64,000 bases of DNA from assembly GCA_034506255.1 (NCBI GenBank), contig JAPDPX010000001.1, positions 747,567 through 811,566 of the forward strand, in the 5' to 3' direction. The stretch comes from a candidate division KSB1 bacterium. Lineage in GTDB: Bacteria; Zhuqueibacterota; Zhuqueibacteria; Zhuqueibacterales; Zhuqueibacteraceae. A program made the position numbers and the translations under genes. Below, piece by piece: positions 15,659 to 24,413 of this stretch (its first letter is position 1; the number at the start of each line of letters is the position of its first letter). The notes under the pieces are model-generated. The model saw nothing but the letters and a program-made list of their open reading frames with translations, did no database searches and was not told the origin of the DNA.

Positions 15659-18496
15659 ATGGCTTCACGAGCAACCACACTGCATCACTTCACACCAGCA
15701 AAAGGCTCGAATGGCAACGGCCATCCTGCTGTCGCAGTTTCAGAAAATGACGCCTCCGCTGCGCCGTCCGGGCTTGCTCTCCCGCGTTATTTTACTGACG
15801 GCAAGCGTTCTCCCTTCGAGCAGGTGCAGTGGGAACGCCGCAGCGCCATCATCACCAATGAAAAAGGGGAAACGGTATTCCGGCAGGATGACGTCGAAGT
15901 GCCCGCCTCCTGGTCGCAAACCGCGACCAATGTGGTGGTCAGCAAATACTTCAATGGCAAGCTCGGCACGCCGCAGCGTGAAAACAGCGTCCGGCGGTTG
16001 ATCGAGCGTGTCGCCACCACCCTGCGCGACTGGGGCATCGCCGGCGGTTATTTTGCCAGCCCGGCGGATGCCGCCACCTTCTATGACGAGCTGGTGCACC
16101 TGCTGCTGAATCAAAAACTCTCGTTCAACAGCCCGGTTTGGTTCAATTGCGGCATCGAGAAGAAACCCCAGTGTTCCGCCTGCTTCATCAATTCGGTTGA
16201 AGATCGCATGGAGTCGATTCTGGACCTGGCGAAAACCGAGGGCATGCTGTTCAAATGGGGCTCGGGCACCGGTTCCAATCTGTCCCCGCTGCGTTCTTCG
16301 CGGGAGAAACTTTCCAGCGGTGGCAGCGCCAGCGGCCCGGTGAGCTTCATGCGCGGCTTCGATGCTTTCGCCGGCGTGATCAAAAGCGGCGGCAAAACCC
16401 GGCGCGCGGCGAAGATGGTCATCCTCAATATCGACCATCCCGACATCGTCGAGTTCATCAACAGCAAGGCCAACGAGGAGAAAAAAGCCTGGGCGCTGAT
16501 CGATGCCGGCTATGACGGCTCGTTCAACGGCGAGGCCTATCATTCCATCTTTTTCCAAAATGCCAATCACAGTGTGCGGGCTACCGATGAGTTCATGCAG
16601 GCGGTCGAACGCGACGGCGAATGGCAAACCCGCGCCGTTACCACCGGGGAAGTGGTCGACACCTACCGTGCCCGCGAGTTGATGAAGCTGATCGCGGAGG
16701 CCGCCTGGTTGTGCGGCGATCCCGGCATGCAGTTCGACACCACCATCAACAACTGGCACACCTGCCCCAACACCGACCGGATTCATGCCAGCAATCCGTG
16801 TTCGGAATACATGTTTTTGAACGATACCGCCTGCAATCTGGCCTCCCTCAATCTCATGCGCTTTCGCCGCGCCGACGGAAGTTTCGATGCCGAAGCCTTC
16901 ACCCACGCGGTCAGTATTGCGATTCTGGCGCAGGAGATCATCGTGGACAATGCCAGCTACCCCACCCCCAAAATCGAAAAGAACAGCCACGACTACCGGC
17001 CGCTGGGTTTGGGTTACGCCAACCTGGGCGCGCTGTTGATGGCCGCCGGCCTGCCATACGACAGCGACGCGGGTCGAGCCTATGCCGCCCTGATCACCGC
17101 GCTGATGCACGGCCAGGCCTACAAAACCTCGGCCCTGATTGCCGGCAAGCTGGGGCCGTTTCCCGGTTACAGCCGCAATCGCGAACCGATGTTGCGGGTG
17201 ATCCAGCAGCATGCCGCACATCTCGATGCCATTGATCAGCGCCTGGTGCCCGCCTCCCTGTTTCAGGTGACGAAGGAAATTTGGACGGAGGCCTATGCCC
17301 TGGGCCGGGAATTCGGCTATCGGAATGCCCAGGTCACCGTCCTGGCTCCCACGGGCACGATCGGCTTCATGATGGATTGCGACACCACCGGGGTGGAGCC
17401 GGACATCGCGCTGGTGAAATACAAGAGATTGGTGGGCGGGGGGCTGATGAAAATCGTCAACCAAACCGTGCCGGAGGCACTGCAGCAGCTCGGCTACAGC
17501 GCCGAGCAGCGCCAGGCCATTCTGGAGTACATCGACCGCCACGACACCATCGAGGGCGCGCCCGGCCTGCAGGAGGAGCATCTGCCGGTGTTCGATTGCG
17601 CCTTCAAGCCGGCGCGCGGCCAGCGTGCCATTCACTACATGGGCCATGTGAAGATGATGGCAGCCGTGCAGCCCTTCCTCTCCGGCGCCATCTCAAAAAC
17701 AGTCAACATGCCTCACGACGTCACGCCGGATGATATTGCCGAAACCTATCTGCAGGCCTGGAAGATGGGCTTGAAAGCCATTGCCATTTATCGCGACGGC
17801 TGCAAGCGGATTCAACCGCTGGTGACCAGTCTGGAGAGCGGCAAGACAACCACACCCAAACCGGCGACCGCCACGGAGTTGAAACCCGTACGCCGGCGCC
17901 TGCCCGATGAGCGGCAATCCATCACGCACAAATTCAGCATTGCGGGACACGAGGGCTATCTCACCGTCGGCATGTATGAAGACGGCACTCCGGGCGAGAT
18001 TTTCGTGGTGATGGCCAAGGAAGGCTCGGTGGTCTCGGGCTTGATGGATTCGTTCGCCACCGCGATTTCTTTGGCGCTGCAATACGGCGTGCCGCTGCAG
18101 GTCCTGGTGCGCAAGTTTCAGCACGCCCGCTTCGAGCCCTCGGGATTCACCACCAATCCCAAAATTCCCATAGCGAAGTCGATCACCGACTACATCTTCC
18201 GCTGGCTGGCGCTGAAGTTTTTGCCGGGGCAGGAGATTCCCGCCAACGGCCACAGCACCGGCATGGACGCGGATTTCGGCAGCGACAATGCGGAGAATGG
18301 CGCTACGGGGAATGGCGGCGTGGGCGCAACCCCGGCGGATCACAAGCTGGCCATGGCACGCGCCTCCCAGCTCGAACACAGCACCTACCAAAGCCAAGCC
18401 GACGCCCCTCCCTGCCACGAATGCGGCAGTGTGATGGTGCGCAGCGGCAGTTGTTACAAGTGTCAGGAGTGCGGAGCAACCAGCGGGTGCTCGTGA
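15659..18496 (+). CDS. nrdJ: Vitamin B12-dependent class II ribonucleotide reductase
   Basis: NrdJ reduces ribonucleotides to deoxyribonucleotides with adenosylcobalamin as radical source and needs no oxygen. The 945-residue protein starts at ATG 15659 after GGAGGAG. After a low-complexity N-terminus come LSFNSPVWFNCG, the Cys-rich CSACFINSVEDRM, and GTGSNLSPLRSS. The active-site motif NPCSEYMFLNDTACNLASLN lies near residue 382, and later LAPTGTIGFMMDCDT and GHVKMMAAVQPFLSGAISKT. A TSCBPD domain (HKFSIAGHEGYLTVGMYED onward) follows, and the last 30 residues form a Cys tail, CHECGSVMVRSGSCYKCQEC, likely used for re-reduction by thioredoxin or for zinc binding. It is the only clear plus-strand gene. 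An 11-bp hairpin follows the stop. No other reductase gene is in the window. Confidence 0.97.
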   Translation: MASRATTLHHFTPAKGSNGNGHPAVAVSENDASAAPSGLALPRYFTDGKRSPFEQVQWERRSAIITNEKGETVFRQDDVEVPASWSQTATNVVVSKYFNGKLGTPQRENSVRRLIERVATTLRDWGIAGGYFASPADAATFYDELVHLLLNQKLSFNSPVWFNCGIEKKPQCSACFINSVEDRMESILDLAKTEGMLFKWGSGTGSNLSPLRSSREKLSSGGSASGPVSFMRGFDAFAGVIKSGGKTRRAAKMVILNIDHPDIVEFINSKANEEKKAWALIDAGYDGSFNGEAYHSIFFQNANHSVRATDEFMQAVERDGEWQTRAVTTGEVVDTYRARELMKLIAEAAWLCGDPGMQFDTTINNWHTCPNTDRIHASNPCSEYMFLNDTACNLASLNLMRFRRADGSFDAEAFTHAVSIAILAQEIIVDNASYPTPKIEKNSHDYRPLGLGYANLGALLMAAGLPYDSDAGRAYAALITALMHGQAYKTSALIAGKLGPFPGYSRNREPMLRVIQQHAAHLDAIDQRLVPASLFQVTKEIWTEAYALGREFGYRNAQVTVLAPTGTIGFMMDCDTTGVEPDIALVKYKRLVGGGLMKIVNQTVPEALQQLGYSAEQRQAILEYIDRHDTIEGAPGLQEEHLPVFDCAFKPARGQRAIHYMGHVKMMAAVQPFLSGAISKTVNMPHDVTPDDIAETYLQAWKMGLKAIAIYRDGCKRIQPLVTSLESGKTTTPKPATATELKPVRRRLPDERQSITHKFSIAGHEGYLTVGMYEDGTPGEIFVVMAKEGSVVSGLMDSFATAISLALQYGVPLQVLVRKFQHARFEPSGFTTNPKIPIAKSITDYIFRWLALKFLPGQEIPANGHSTGMDADFGSDNAENGATGNGGVGATPADHKLAMARASQLEHSTYQSQADAPPCHECGSVMVRSGSCYKCQECGATSGCS

Positions 18497-18508
18497 GACT
18501 TGGATGCC

Positions 18509-18544
18509 CACCCGCCCCGGCGGTTGGGGGTGTCGGGGCGGGTG
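18509..18544 (+). terminator. Hairpin terminator candidate after nrdJ
   Basis: CACCCGCCCCG (18509-18519) and CGGGGCGGGTG (18534-18544) form a perfect 11-bp stem with a 14-nt loop, starting 13 bases after the nrdJ stop. There is no T tract, so termination may be incomplete or factor-assisted. Confidence 0.55.
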
Positions 18545-18790
18545 AGGGCAGGCTATCGAACGACAGTGTAATTGCGTCGGACAAATCGCGGGCCTGCCAA
18601 GCAGAACCGCCCGGGCGCCGGGTCACAGACACAGGTGCGCAGGCGACCTCAGGATCAGCCACGTCAGGCCATGCGCTTCGCCGGCACATCTCTCCGAGAT
18701 CTCTCAAACATATGGAGTGGCGCGGGCATACCTGCCTGCTGACAAGCTGTCTGCGCTGCGTTTCCAGACCCAACTGAGGCGTTACTCCCC

Positions 18791-19297
18791 CTACCCCGCT
18801 CTGATATTCAACAACACCGCCCCTTTCTCCACCGCTGTGTGCGTTTGTGCTGTCACGCTGGTCACCACGCCCGCCACCGGCGCCTTCAGTTCGTTTTCCA
18901 TTTTCATTGCTTCAATGACCACCAGCGGCTGCCCCACGGTCACAGTTTCACCGGCTTTCACCAGCACGCGTGTGATCAAACCCGGCATGGGCGCCTTGAC
19001 CGTGGTTTCGCCGCCGGTCACTTTCATTCGGGGTTTGAGCATGCGCTGCGCCAGGCTGCGCTCATTTTCAACCACAGCGGTGTATGCGTGTGGCCCAATG
19101 CGGATTTCCTGCTCGGCGCTGGCACCGCTGAGCTGCACGGAATACCCCTGGTCATCGAGCAACAGGGAATACAAGTCCCCCCGCACGTGGCGAAAGTCGA
19201 AATGCACGCGCCTGCCGTCCAGCTCGGCGATGCCGGCTGCGGCATCCAGGACTTTGACGGTGACAACGCGATCGTTGATTTTGACCTGGTAGTTCAT
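18791..19297 (-). CDS. Biotin carboxyl carrier protein
   Basis: The 168-residue protein ends in a biotinyl/lipoyl-attachment domain (KAPMPGLITRVLVKAGETV onward) with the biotinylation motif EAMKMENEL, the Lys being the attachment site. The first 90 residues are a beta-rich N-terminal domain as in the carrier subunit of oxaloacetate, methylmalonyl-CoA or propionyl-CoA carboxylases. The start is ATG 19297; an upstream GTG at 19330 would lie inside the terminator of the preceding gene. No carboxylase or carboxyltransferase subunit is next to it, so the partner enzyme must be encoded elsewhere. Confidence 0.88.
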   Translation of the reverse strand: MNYQVKINDRVVTVKVLDAAAGIAELDGRRVHFDFRHVRGDLYSLLLDDQGYSVQLSGASAEQEIRIGPHAYTAVVENERSLAQRMLKPRMKVTGGETTVKAPMPGLITRVLVKAGETVTVGQPLVVIEAMKMENELKAPVAGVVTSVTAQTHTAVEKGAVLLNIRAG

Positions 19298-19308
19298 CAA
19301 GTTGCCCC

Positions 19309-19335
19309 AAAAAAGAAAAGCCGTTCGCACGGCTT
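19309..19335 (-). terminator. Intrinsic terminator after the hyperacidic gene
   Basis: AAGCCG (19318-19323) and CGGCTT (19330-19335) form a stem with a 6-base loop. On the minus strand it is followed by TTTTCTTTTTT. It separates the acidic-protein gene from the biotin carrier gene, whose ATG lies 12 bases further. Confidence 0.8.
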
Positions 19336-19394
19336 CTCACAGACTGGTTTTCAAGAGGCAAAGCGGGATAATTTGCCGGCGCGCCCGGGGGATT

Positions 19395-19907
19395 TCAGTT
19401 CCATTCGTCGCGGTCACCCCAATCGAACGAGTCTTCGTCTTCATCGGGGTTGTCTTCTTCATCCCAGTCTTCCTCGTCGTCCCACTCATCCTCCTCTGCT
19501 TCTTCTTCCTCCTCTTCTTCGGCTTCCTCCTCGTCCTCCCAGTCGTCTTCATCATCCCATTGCTCTTCGTCCTCCCAGTCGGCAAAATCGTCGAGCTCCT
19601 CCTCGCCCTCTTCATCGATTTCTTCGAGGTCGGTGTCTTCTTCCCCCTCTTCACCCATGGGTTCTTCTTCGTCAAAGTCTTCGTCGTCCAATTCTTCTTC
19701 CTCCTCGTCTTCTTCGTCCCACTCCTCTTCGTCGTCCTCCTTGGGGCCGAGCTTGATGGTCTGCAAGTCGAGCTTGCCTGCCGGGCGTTGGTCCGTGTGT
19801 TCGAGGCGGAAGAGCGAATGGCTGGCTGCAATGCTCATTAGCTCAGACAATTCGCCGGTAAAGATGCGGTCTGAGTCCAGGTCTTGCGTATTGGGTTTCG
19901 ATTGCAT
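19395..19907 (-). CDS. Hyperacidic low-complexity protein of unknown function
   Basis: I do not recognise a family. From ATG 19907, which has AAGGAG with ideal 6-base spacing, the 170-residue product has an ordinary N-terminal third (MQSKPNTQDLDSDRIFTGEL, then SELMSIAASHSLFRLEHTD and KLDLQTIKLGPKE), with possible helix and strand. From about residue 58 to the end it is almost only Asp and Glu, with Trp at intervals (EEWDEED, FADWEDEEQW, DEWDDEEDWDEED). There is no signal peptide or membrane segment. Good SD, a stop followed by a strong terminator, and conserved-looking N-terminus suggest a real, monocistronic gene. Acidic tails of this kind occur in proteins that bind basic partners such as histone-like or ribosomal proteins, but that is conjecture. 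Confidence 0.75.
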   Translation of the reverse strand: MQSKPNTQDLDSDRIFTGELSELMSIAASHSLFRLEHTDQRPAGKLDLQTIKLGPKEDDEEEWDEEDEEEEELDDEDFDEEEPMGEEGEEDTDLEEIDEEGEEELDDFADWEDEEQWDDEDDWEDEEEAEEEEEEEAEEDEWDDEEDWDEEDNPDEDEDSFDWGDRDEWN

Positions 19908-19970
19908 GCTCATCTCCTTCAATGGTTACAAAGTCGCTGTGTCCGCCCGGATATGGCTGTTGGCTTGCGC

Positions 19971-21137
19971 TCAGGAGAGATGCAGGGCTGCTCCGGCGCC
20001 AGCCGTCATGCTTGCAGGATCGCCGGCGAGCCTGTGATAAACCGCTTCGGTGGCCGCCAGCATTTGGGCCAGGGAAAATGACTCAGCCGCATGGCGCCTG
20101 GCGGCTGCGCCCAGGCGCCGGCGCAGGGGCAAATCTTCCGCCAGTTGCAGAGCCGCCTGCGTGAGTGCCGCGACGTTTTGGGGTGGCACGAGCAGACCGG
20201 TCTCCCCCGACTGGACGATGTCGAGCACGCCGTCACAATTCGAAGAGATCACGGCTTTTCCCATGGCCATGGCTTCGATCAACACCAGGCCAAAGGCTTC
20301 GGCGTGCGAGGGAAAAACAAAAACATCCAGTGCCGCGAGCAGCCGGGCGACATCCTTGCGAAAACCGAGGGCAAAGGTCACCTCCTGCAGCCCGGCGGCA
20401 TTGATTTGGTCGAGAATGAACCTGGCTTCGTGCTCCTCACCGCGGCTCGGCCCGCCAATCAAGACGAAACGCGCGTGTGGCAGCCGCGGCCGCAGGCGGC
20501 GCGCCATCTCCACAAACTCCAAATACCCCTTGCTGATTTGCAGCCGGCCGACGATGCCGAAGACAAGATGGCCGGATGACAGCCCCAATTCCGCGCGCAC
20601 CGCCTCCCTGTCGAAACGTTGCGGAGAAAATTCCTCCAGGTCGACGCCGTGGTGAATCACGCCAACTTTGTCGGCAGACACGGGATGGGTCGCCAGCAAA
20701 TTCCGCCGGATCACTTCCGAGATGGCGATGAGAAAATCGACGCGGCGATAGAGATAGCGATGGAAAAGATCGCGTTTGGGCTTTTGCGTCCCAACATGCT
20801 TGGTGAGAACGAGCGGAATACGCGGCAAGCCGGGATGCATCAGCGCCGGAACCACTGTCCACAGATCGCGCGAATAATGGGCGTGGATGACCTCCGGCTG
20901 TTCCGTCAGCAAGAGTTGTGATAGTTTGAGAAGCGCTCGAGGATGGAAATATCCTCCCAGGCTCAAATCATGCGGCTGGAAACCTCGCCTCTGGAAATCC
21001 TGATAAAGTGGAGAGCCGGGTTTACACAACGGCAAGATTTTGTATCCGCGGTTCGCCAGATGCTGAGATAGATGGCTGACATGCATCTCCATACCTCCCC
21101 AGGAGGGCGAGGTACAGATCTGCAGGATTTGCGCCAT
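19971..21137 (-). CDS. Glycosyltransferase family 4 protein
   Basis: This 388-residue protein has the two Rossmann-like domains of GT-B, family GT4. The N-terminal acceptor domain begins ILQICTSPSWGGMEMHVSHL, and IHAHYSRDL follows. The C-terminal donor domain has VFGIVGRLQISKGYLEFVEM, and the E-x7-E motif EAFGLVLIEAMAMGKAVIS that binds the nucleotide-sugar phosphate. Such enzymes transfer sugars from NDP-sugars in lipopolysaccharide, glycolipid or capsule synthesis; the substrate cannot be told from the sequence. It is alone, flanked by nadD upstream in the run and the acidic gene downstream, with its own promoter candidate at 21194-21222. Confidence 0.9.
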   Translation of the reverse strand: MAQILQICTSPSWGGMEMHVSHLSQHLANRGYKILPLCKPGSPLYQDFQRRGFQPHDLSLGGYFHPRALLKLSQLLLTEQPEVIHAHYSRDLWTVVPALMHPGLPRIPLVLTKHVGTQKPKRDLFHRYLYRRVDFLIAISEVIRRNLLATHPVSADKVGVIHHGVDLEEFSPQRFDREAVRAELGLSSGHLVFGIVGRLQISKGYLEFVEMARRLRPRLPHARFVLIGGPSRGEEHEARFILDQINAAGLQEVTFALGFRKDVARLLAALDVFVFPSHAEAFGLVLIEAMAMGKAVISSNCDGVLDIVQSGETGLLVPPQNVAALTQAALQLAEDLPLRRRLGAAARRHAAESFSLAQMLAATEAVYHRLAGDPASMTAGAGAALHLS

Positions 21138-21193
21138 GATGGAAACGAGCTAAGTCCTTGTACTCACGCCTATCTATCTTTTTTGCAGGGCGC

Positions 21194-21222
21194 AAGATAA
21201 ACCATCGACTTTCAAAAAGCAA
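21194..21222 (-). promoter_or_regulatory. Candidate promoter of the glycosyltransferase gene
   Basis: TTGCTT (21222-21217), 17 bp, TATCTT (21199-21194) on the minus strand, just after the nadD stop and about 57 bp upstream of the glycosyltransferase start. Confidence 0.5.
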
Positions 21223-21225
21223 GCA

Positions 21226-21810
21226 CTATTTGTACAGGCCGTGAGCGTCGATATAGGCCGCCACCGCGGGTGGAACCAGATAGCGTATTGACCTGTTATT
21301 TTTGACCTTGAGTCTGATGTCCGTGGACGAGATGCCAATCAGGCTGCCGCGGAGTAAATAATCGGCTTCGTTCAACACTGTGTGTGCAATTCCGGGCTTT
21401 TTCTCAGGACGGGGATAGACTGCCACCCGGGCGAGGCTGCGAATGGTGGCAGGCTCACGCCACTTGTGGAATTCAGCCAGACTGTCAGCGCCGATAATCA
21501 AATAGAATTCTGCGCCGGCATATTCCGGCTGGCGGGTAAGAAGGCGAAGGGTATCAACCGTGTAGGAGGGCCCGGCGCGCTCCAGTTCCAGGGTCGAGAC
21601 TTCGAAACGGGGATTGTCGGCGATGGCAGCGCGCAGCATCGTGAGGCGATGGGCGACGGGGGTGAGTTGCACGGCGTTTTTGTGCGGCGGCCGGGGCGCC
21701 AGCATGAACAGCATGCGCTCGAGCTGCAATTCCTCGCAGGCACATTCCGCCATGACAAGATGGCCATAATGCACCGGGTCAAACGTGCCGCCCAGTATGC
21801 CAACGCGCAT
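21226..21810 (-). CDS. nadD: Nicotinate-nucleotide adenylyltransferase
   Basis: NadD adenylates nicotinate mononucleotide in NAD synthesis. The 194-residue length is normal. The nucleotidyltransferase motif GGTFDPVHYGHL is at residues 6-17, and the C-terminal ISSTDIRLKVKNNRSIRYLVP carries the second signature. ATG 21810 lies nine bases after the bamD stop, so it is the distal gene of the run that includes bamD and the PorV-like gene. A new promoter starts just behind its stop. Confidence 0.95.
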   Translation of the reverse strand: MRVGILGGTFDPVHYGHLVMAECACEELQLERMLFMLAPRPPHKNAVQLTPVAHRLTMLRAAIADNPRFEVSTLELERAGPSYTVDTLRLLTRQPEYAGAEFYLIIGADSLAEFHKWREPATIRSLARVAVYPRPEKKPGIAHTVLNEADYLLRGSLIGISSTDIRLKVKNNRSIRYLVPPAVAAYIDAHGLYK

Positions 21811-21818
21811 GGTCTGCT

Positions 21819-22682
21819 CTACTTCTTGGCCTGGCCGTTGGCGGCCAGCTTGCCTTCCAGCGATTTGAGCAATGCTTCCGCCCGCTGACGGTATTTTTGC
21901 TCCGGCGGTGCCGCCGAGGCGGCCTGTGCCTTTTCCTGATCCAGGCGATACTTGTCGATCAGGGTTTGCAGGCTTTCCCGGGCTTCACTGTAGCGCTGCA
22001 GTTTGGCGAGGGTTTCGGCTTTGTGGTAAAGCGCGGGTTCATAATACCTGGTATCATAATAATGGTTGAGCACGCTGTCATAGTAGATCAGGGCCGATTC
22101 ATGGGAGCCCGTGCGGCGGTAAAGATCCGCGGTGCGGTATTCTTTCTGCGCGAGTTTCTCGCGCGTCAGGTTGAGCTTGTGAACCACCTCCTGCCGCAAT
22201 TCGCTGTCGGGGTAATCATCGAGGAAACGTTGAAACTGCTCGATGGCCTGCCAGGTGTATTTTTGGTCAAGATCGGCCTTCGGTGAGAGCTGAAAATAAC
22301 ACATGCCGAGTTTATATTGCGCATCATCGAGGTATTCGCTTTGCGGGTAGAGACGCAGGAGTTTCTCATATTCGGCCGCCGCCGTGATGAATTCCTCCAT
22401 GCCATAGTGGCACTCGGCCAGGTAGTATTGTGCGACGTCAACGAAAGAGCTGCCGGGGGCATTCAGCACCACGATGCGAAAGTGGGTGCGGGCATCAAAG
22501 TAGTTTTTCTTGCGGAACAGCTCCAGCGCATGGGCCAGCCGTTCTTCGTTGGAGAGATTGGCGCGCAGCTTGTTGCCGCCGCAGGCCAGCAGGCCGGTGA
22601 GCATGAGCAGACCGGCCAGCAGAGCGAGACCGCCCTGCCGGGCGCGCGGGTAAAAACAGTTCCGGTTCATCTGAGTTTTCAT
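21819..22682 (-). CDS. bamD: BamD-like outer-membrane assembly lipoprotein
   Basis: The product (287 residues from ATG 22682, AAGG five bases upstream) has a lipoprotein signal, LALLAGLLMLTGLLAC, with lipobox LLAC. Five TPR-type repeats follow: LFRKKNYFDARTHF, YYLAECHYGMEEFITAA, YKLGMCYF, AIEQFQRFLDDYPDSE and ALYHKAETLAKLQRYSEA. This is the architecture of BamD (ComL/YfiO), the essential lipoprotein partner of BamA in inserting beta-barrel proteins. It lies directly downstream of a PorV-like barrel gene and a membrane protein of unknown function, which fits an envelope-assembly role. A generic TPR lipoprotein is the alternative. Confidence 0.85.
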   Translation of the reverse strand: MKTQMNRNCFYPRARQGGLALLAGLLMLTGLLACGGNKLRANLSNEERLAHALELFRKKNYFDARTHFRIVVLNAPGSSFVDVAQYYLAECHYGMEEFITAAAEYEKLLRLYPQSEYLDDAQYKLGMCYFQLSPKADLDQKYTWQAIEQFQRFLDDYPDSELRQEVVHKLNLTREKLAQKEYRTADLYRRTGSHESALIYYDSVLNHYYDTRYYEPALYHKAETLAKLQRYSEARESLQTLIDKYRLDQEKAQAASAAPPEQKYRQRAEALLKSLEGKLAANGQAKK

Positions 22683-22703
22683 TGTGACCTTATACACGAG
22701 TTG

Positions 22704-23342
22704 CTAGTGACTTCGCAGCGCATAAAACGCGTAGACGATGGCACCGGTTGCGGCTGCCAGCACTGCGGCTTCAAGCCAGCGGTGTGAACGTACCGGCGCC
22801 ACCCAGTGTCCGATGGTCATGGGCACGGCGGGGTTTTGCAGTTCGGCAATTTGACCGGCTTGAATGGTGTCGCGATGCACGATCTGCACCAGCCCCTGGA
22901 AATATATTTCACCAGTGGCCGCATGATGCAGATCAAAATCTGCCGCCACCTCTGCCGTGCGCTGCACCCGGGCCGCATGCAGCCAGCCCAGCCAGCCTCC
23001 CGGCAGATGGCGGTAGGTCAATTGTGACTGGAGCACGGCATAATTGACCACGATCCCCTCTCTTGAGACGGCCTCCCGGTCAAAAACGCCTTGCCGGTTT
23101 TGCCGCCGCAGCTTCTCGGTCAGGGCATTATACAGCAGCCGGCCCGGGCTTTCTTCTCCGGCGGGTACGCGTGCGATCAGAATCAGGGAATCGGCGGCTG
23201 CTGCAAGCGCAGCCACCGGCCGCTCCGCGCAGGCATGAAAGGCTGCCTGCAAAAACTGCAGATTGTCTGGCGGGAGTTGCGCCGCGGCCGGTACCAGGCC
23301 GGCGGCTGCAAAAACCGCAAAAAAAATGCTGGCTGTCTTCAA
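22704..23342 (-). CDS. Exported protein of unknown function with C-terminal membrane segment
   Basis: I do not recognise a family. The 212-residue product begins at TTG 23342 with a signal peptide (KTASIFFAVFAAAGLVPAAAQ). A helical stretch with several Ala and Cys residues follows (FLQAAFHACAERPVAALAAAAD), then LLYNALTEKLRRQN, which could be a DNA-free surface helix, then a strand-rich part (GIVVNYAVLQSQLTYRH, ARVQRTAEVAADFDLH, GEIYFQGLVQIVHRDTI). The end, WLEAAVLAAATGAIVYAFYALRS, is a membrane helix with a short cytoplasmic tail. It lies 18 bp after the PorV-like gene and 21 bp before bamD, so an envelope role is likely. Loose resemblance of the strand region to FlgO/FlgT-like periplasmic proteins is not enough to name it. 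Confidence 0.7.
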   Translation of the reverse strand: MKTASIFFAVFAAAGLVPAAAQLPPDNLQFLQAAFHACAERPVAALAAAADSLILIARVPAGEESPGRLLYNALTEKLRRQNRQGVFDREAVSREGIVVNYAVLQSQLTYRHLPGGWLGWLHAARVQRTAEVAADFDLHHAATGEIYFQGLVQIVHRDTIQAGQIAELQNPAVPMTIGHWVAPVRSHRWLEAAVLAAATGAIVYAFYALRSH

Positions 23343-23360
23343 CCGAAGCTGGTCTCCGAA

Positions 23361-24413
23361 TCACAGGCGAAGAATCACGGTGAGCGCGTGAACTTTGCGG
23401 CGCCCGCCGGTCTCCATCACCACCCCATAATTCAACAGCCAATTGGGCGAATGGCCGCGCCGGTTCGCCAACGACAGGGCGGCGGTGTTGAGCAGACCGC
23501 AACCCGCGCTGTAAGCCAGGCGCTGTTCCTGTCCCATCCAAAACATGCCTCCGCGCAGGGCGAAAAGCGAAAACAATTGCTGTTCGAATCCCACATGTGG
23601 TTCGCGCACCATCTCCATATTGTCTTCCACCAGGTTGCGCACGTCCAGGGCGAGCAGGGTTCCGGGCCACGGTTGGGCGCTGATTCCGAGGTTGACGCTG
23701 CCATCGACAAAGCGTTCCGGATAATCACGGTAGCCCTCGCCGGCCAGAGTGGGCAGGGTGAGATAGCTGACGCCGACCAGCACGTTGTGCCATGGCATCA
23801 CCGCGATCCCATAATCCGCCCGCACCAGCCATGCCCGGCGTTCCGGCGCGGTGCTTTGATAATAAAGTCCCAGGCTTCCTCCCACAGCAACACGCTCCGC
23901 AACCCGCAGGCGCGCCACCAGCACACTGTATTGATTGTCGAGATACTCGTCAACTTCACCCCAGTCGGTGCGCGCCAGCAGGGCCCAGCGGCCGGATTGT
24001 TCTGCCATGATGGTGGCGAAATCAAAAGGCCCCAGACGCAGCACCATGCCTTTGATCAGCAGCCCGGCCGTGGCGAGGGCACGCGCGCCGCTGCTGGTGG
24101 AGTGGTCGAAGAAATTTGCGGGGCGCGTCAACGCCCACACCGGTGTCAGGGGATTGAGAAAGAGCCGAAAGGCCGGGTCGCGCGGACTCCGGCTGCCGAA
24201 ATTGGCGGGATTATACAAGCCGGCCACCAACTCATCAGGCACCGCCACGAACGCGCCGCCCATGGCCAGCGGCCGTGCGCCCAGCGAATTGATGGCGAGG
24301 TATGCCTCCTGCGCACGCACGGCGCTGCTGCAGAGACAGAACAGCCAGGCGGCCAGCGCCGCAGCCAGAGCAAAGCAAGGTTGTGATCGGCATCTCCATT
24401 CAGACCAGGGCAA
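23361..24413 (-). CDS. PorV/PorQ-like outer-membrane beta-barrel protein
   Basis: The mature part starts after the signal FALAAALAAWLFCLCSSAVRAQ with the family's N-terminal signature INSLGARPLAMGGAFVAVPDE and GLYNPANFG. The rest is a run of amphipathic strands, as expected of the OMPP1/FadL-like PorV fold, ending in an aromatic/hydrophobic C-terminus (HALTVILRL). PorV-like proteins shuttle T9SS cargo or transport hydrophobic compounds in FCB bacteria. The start is uncertain: the frame has no ATG near the signal peptide, and I chose TTG 24413 (350 residues), which overlaps the truncated lnt gene by 14 bp. Its poor start region may be a consequence of the deletion that appears to have shortened lnt. 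Confidence 0.8.
   Translation of the reverse strand: MPWSEWRCRSQPCFALAAALAAWLFCLCSSAVRAQEAYLAINSLGARPLAMGGAFVAVPDELVAGLYNPANFGSRSPRDPAFRLFLNPLTPVWALTRPANFFDHSTSSGARALATAGLLIKGMVLRLGPFDFATIMAEQSGRWALLARTDWGEVDEYLDNQYSVLVARLRVAERVAVGGSLGLYYQSTAPERRAWLVRADYGIAVMPWHNVLVGVSYLTLPTLAGEGYRDYPERFVDGSVNLGISAQPWPGTLLALDVRNLVEDNMEMVREPHVGFEQQLFSLFALRGGMFWMGQEQRLAYSAGCGLLNTAALSLANRRGHSPNWLLNYGVVMETGGRRKVHALTVILRL

Noticed and set aside
19395..20037. Plus-strand Ser-rich frame
   Set aside because: The serine runs are the antisense of the GAA/GAG/GAC-rich acidic gene.
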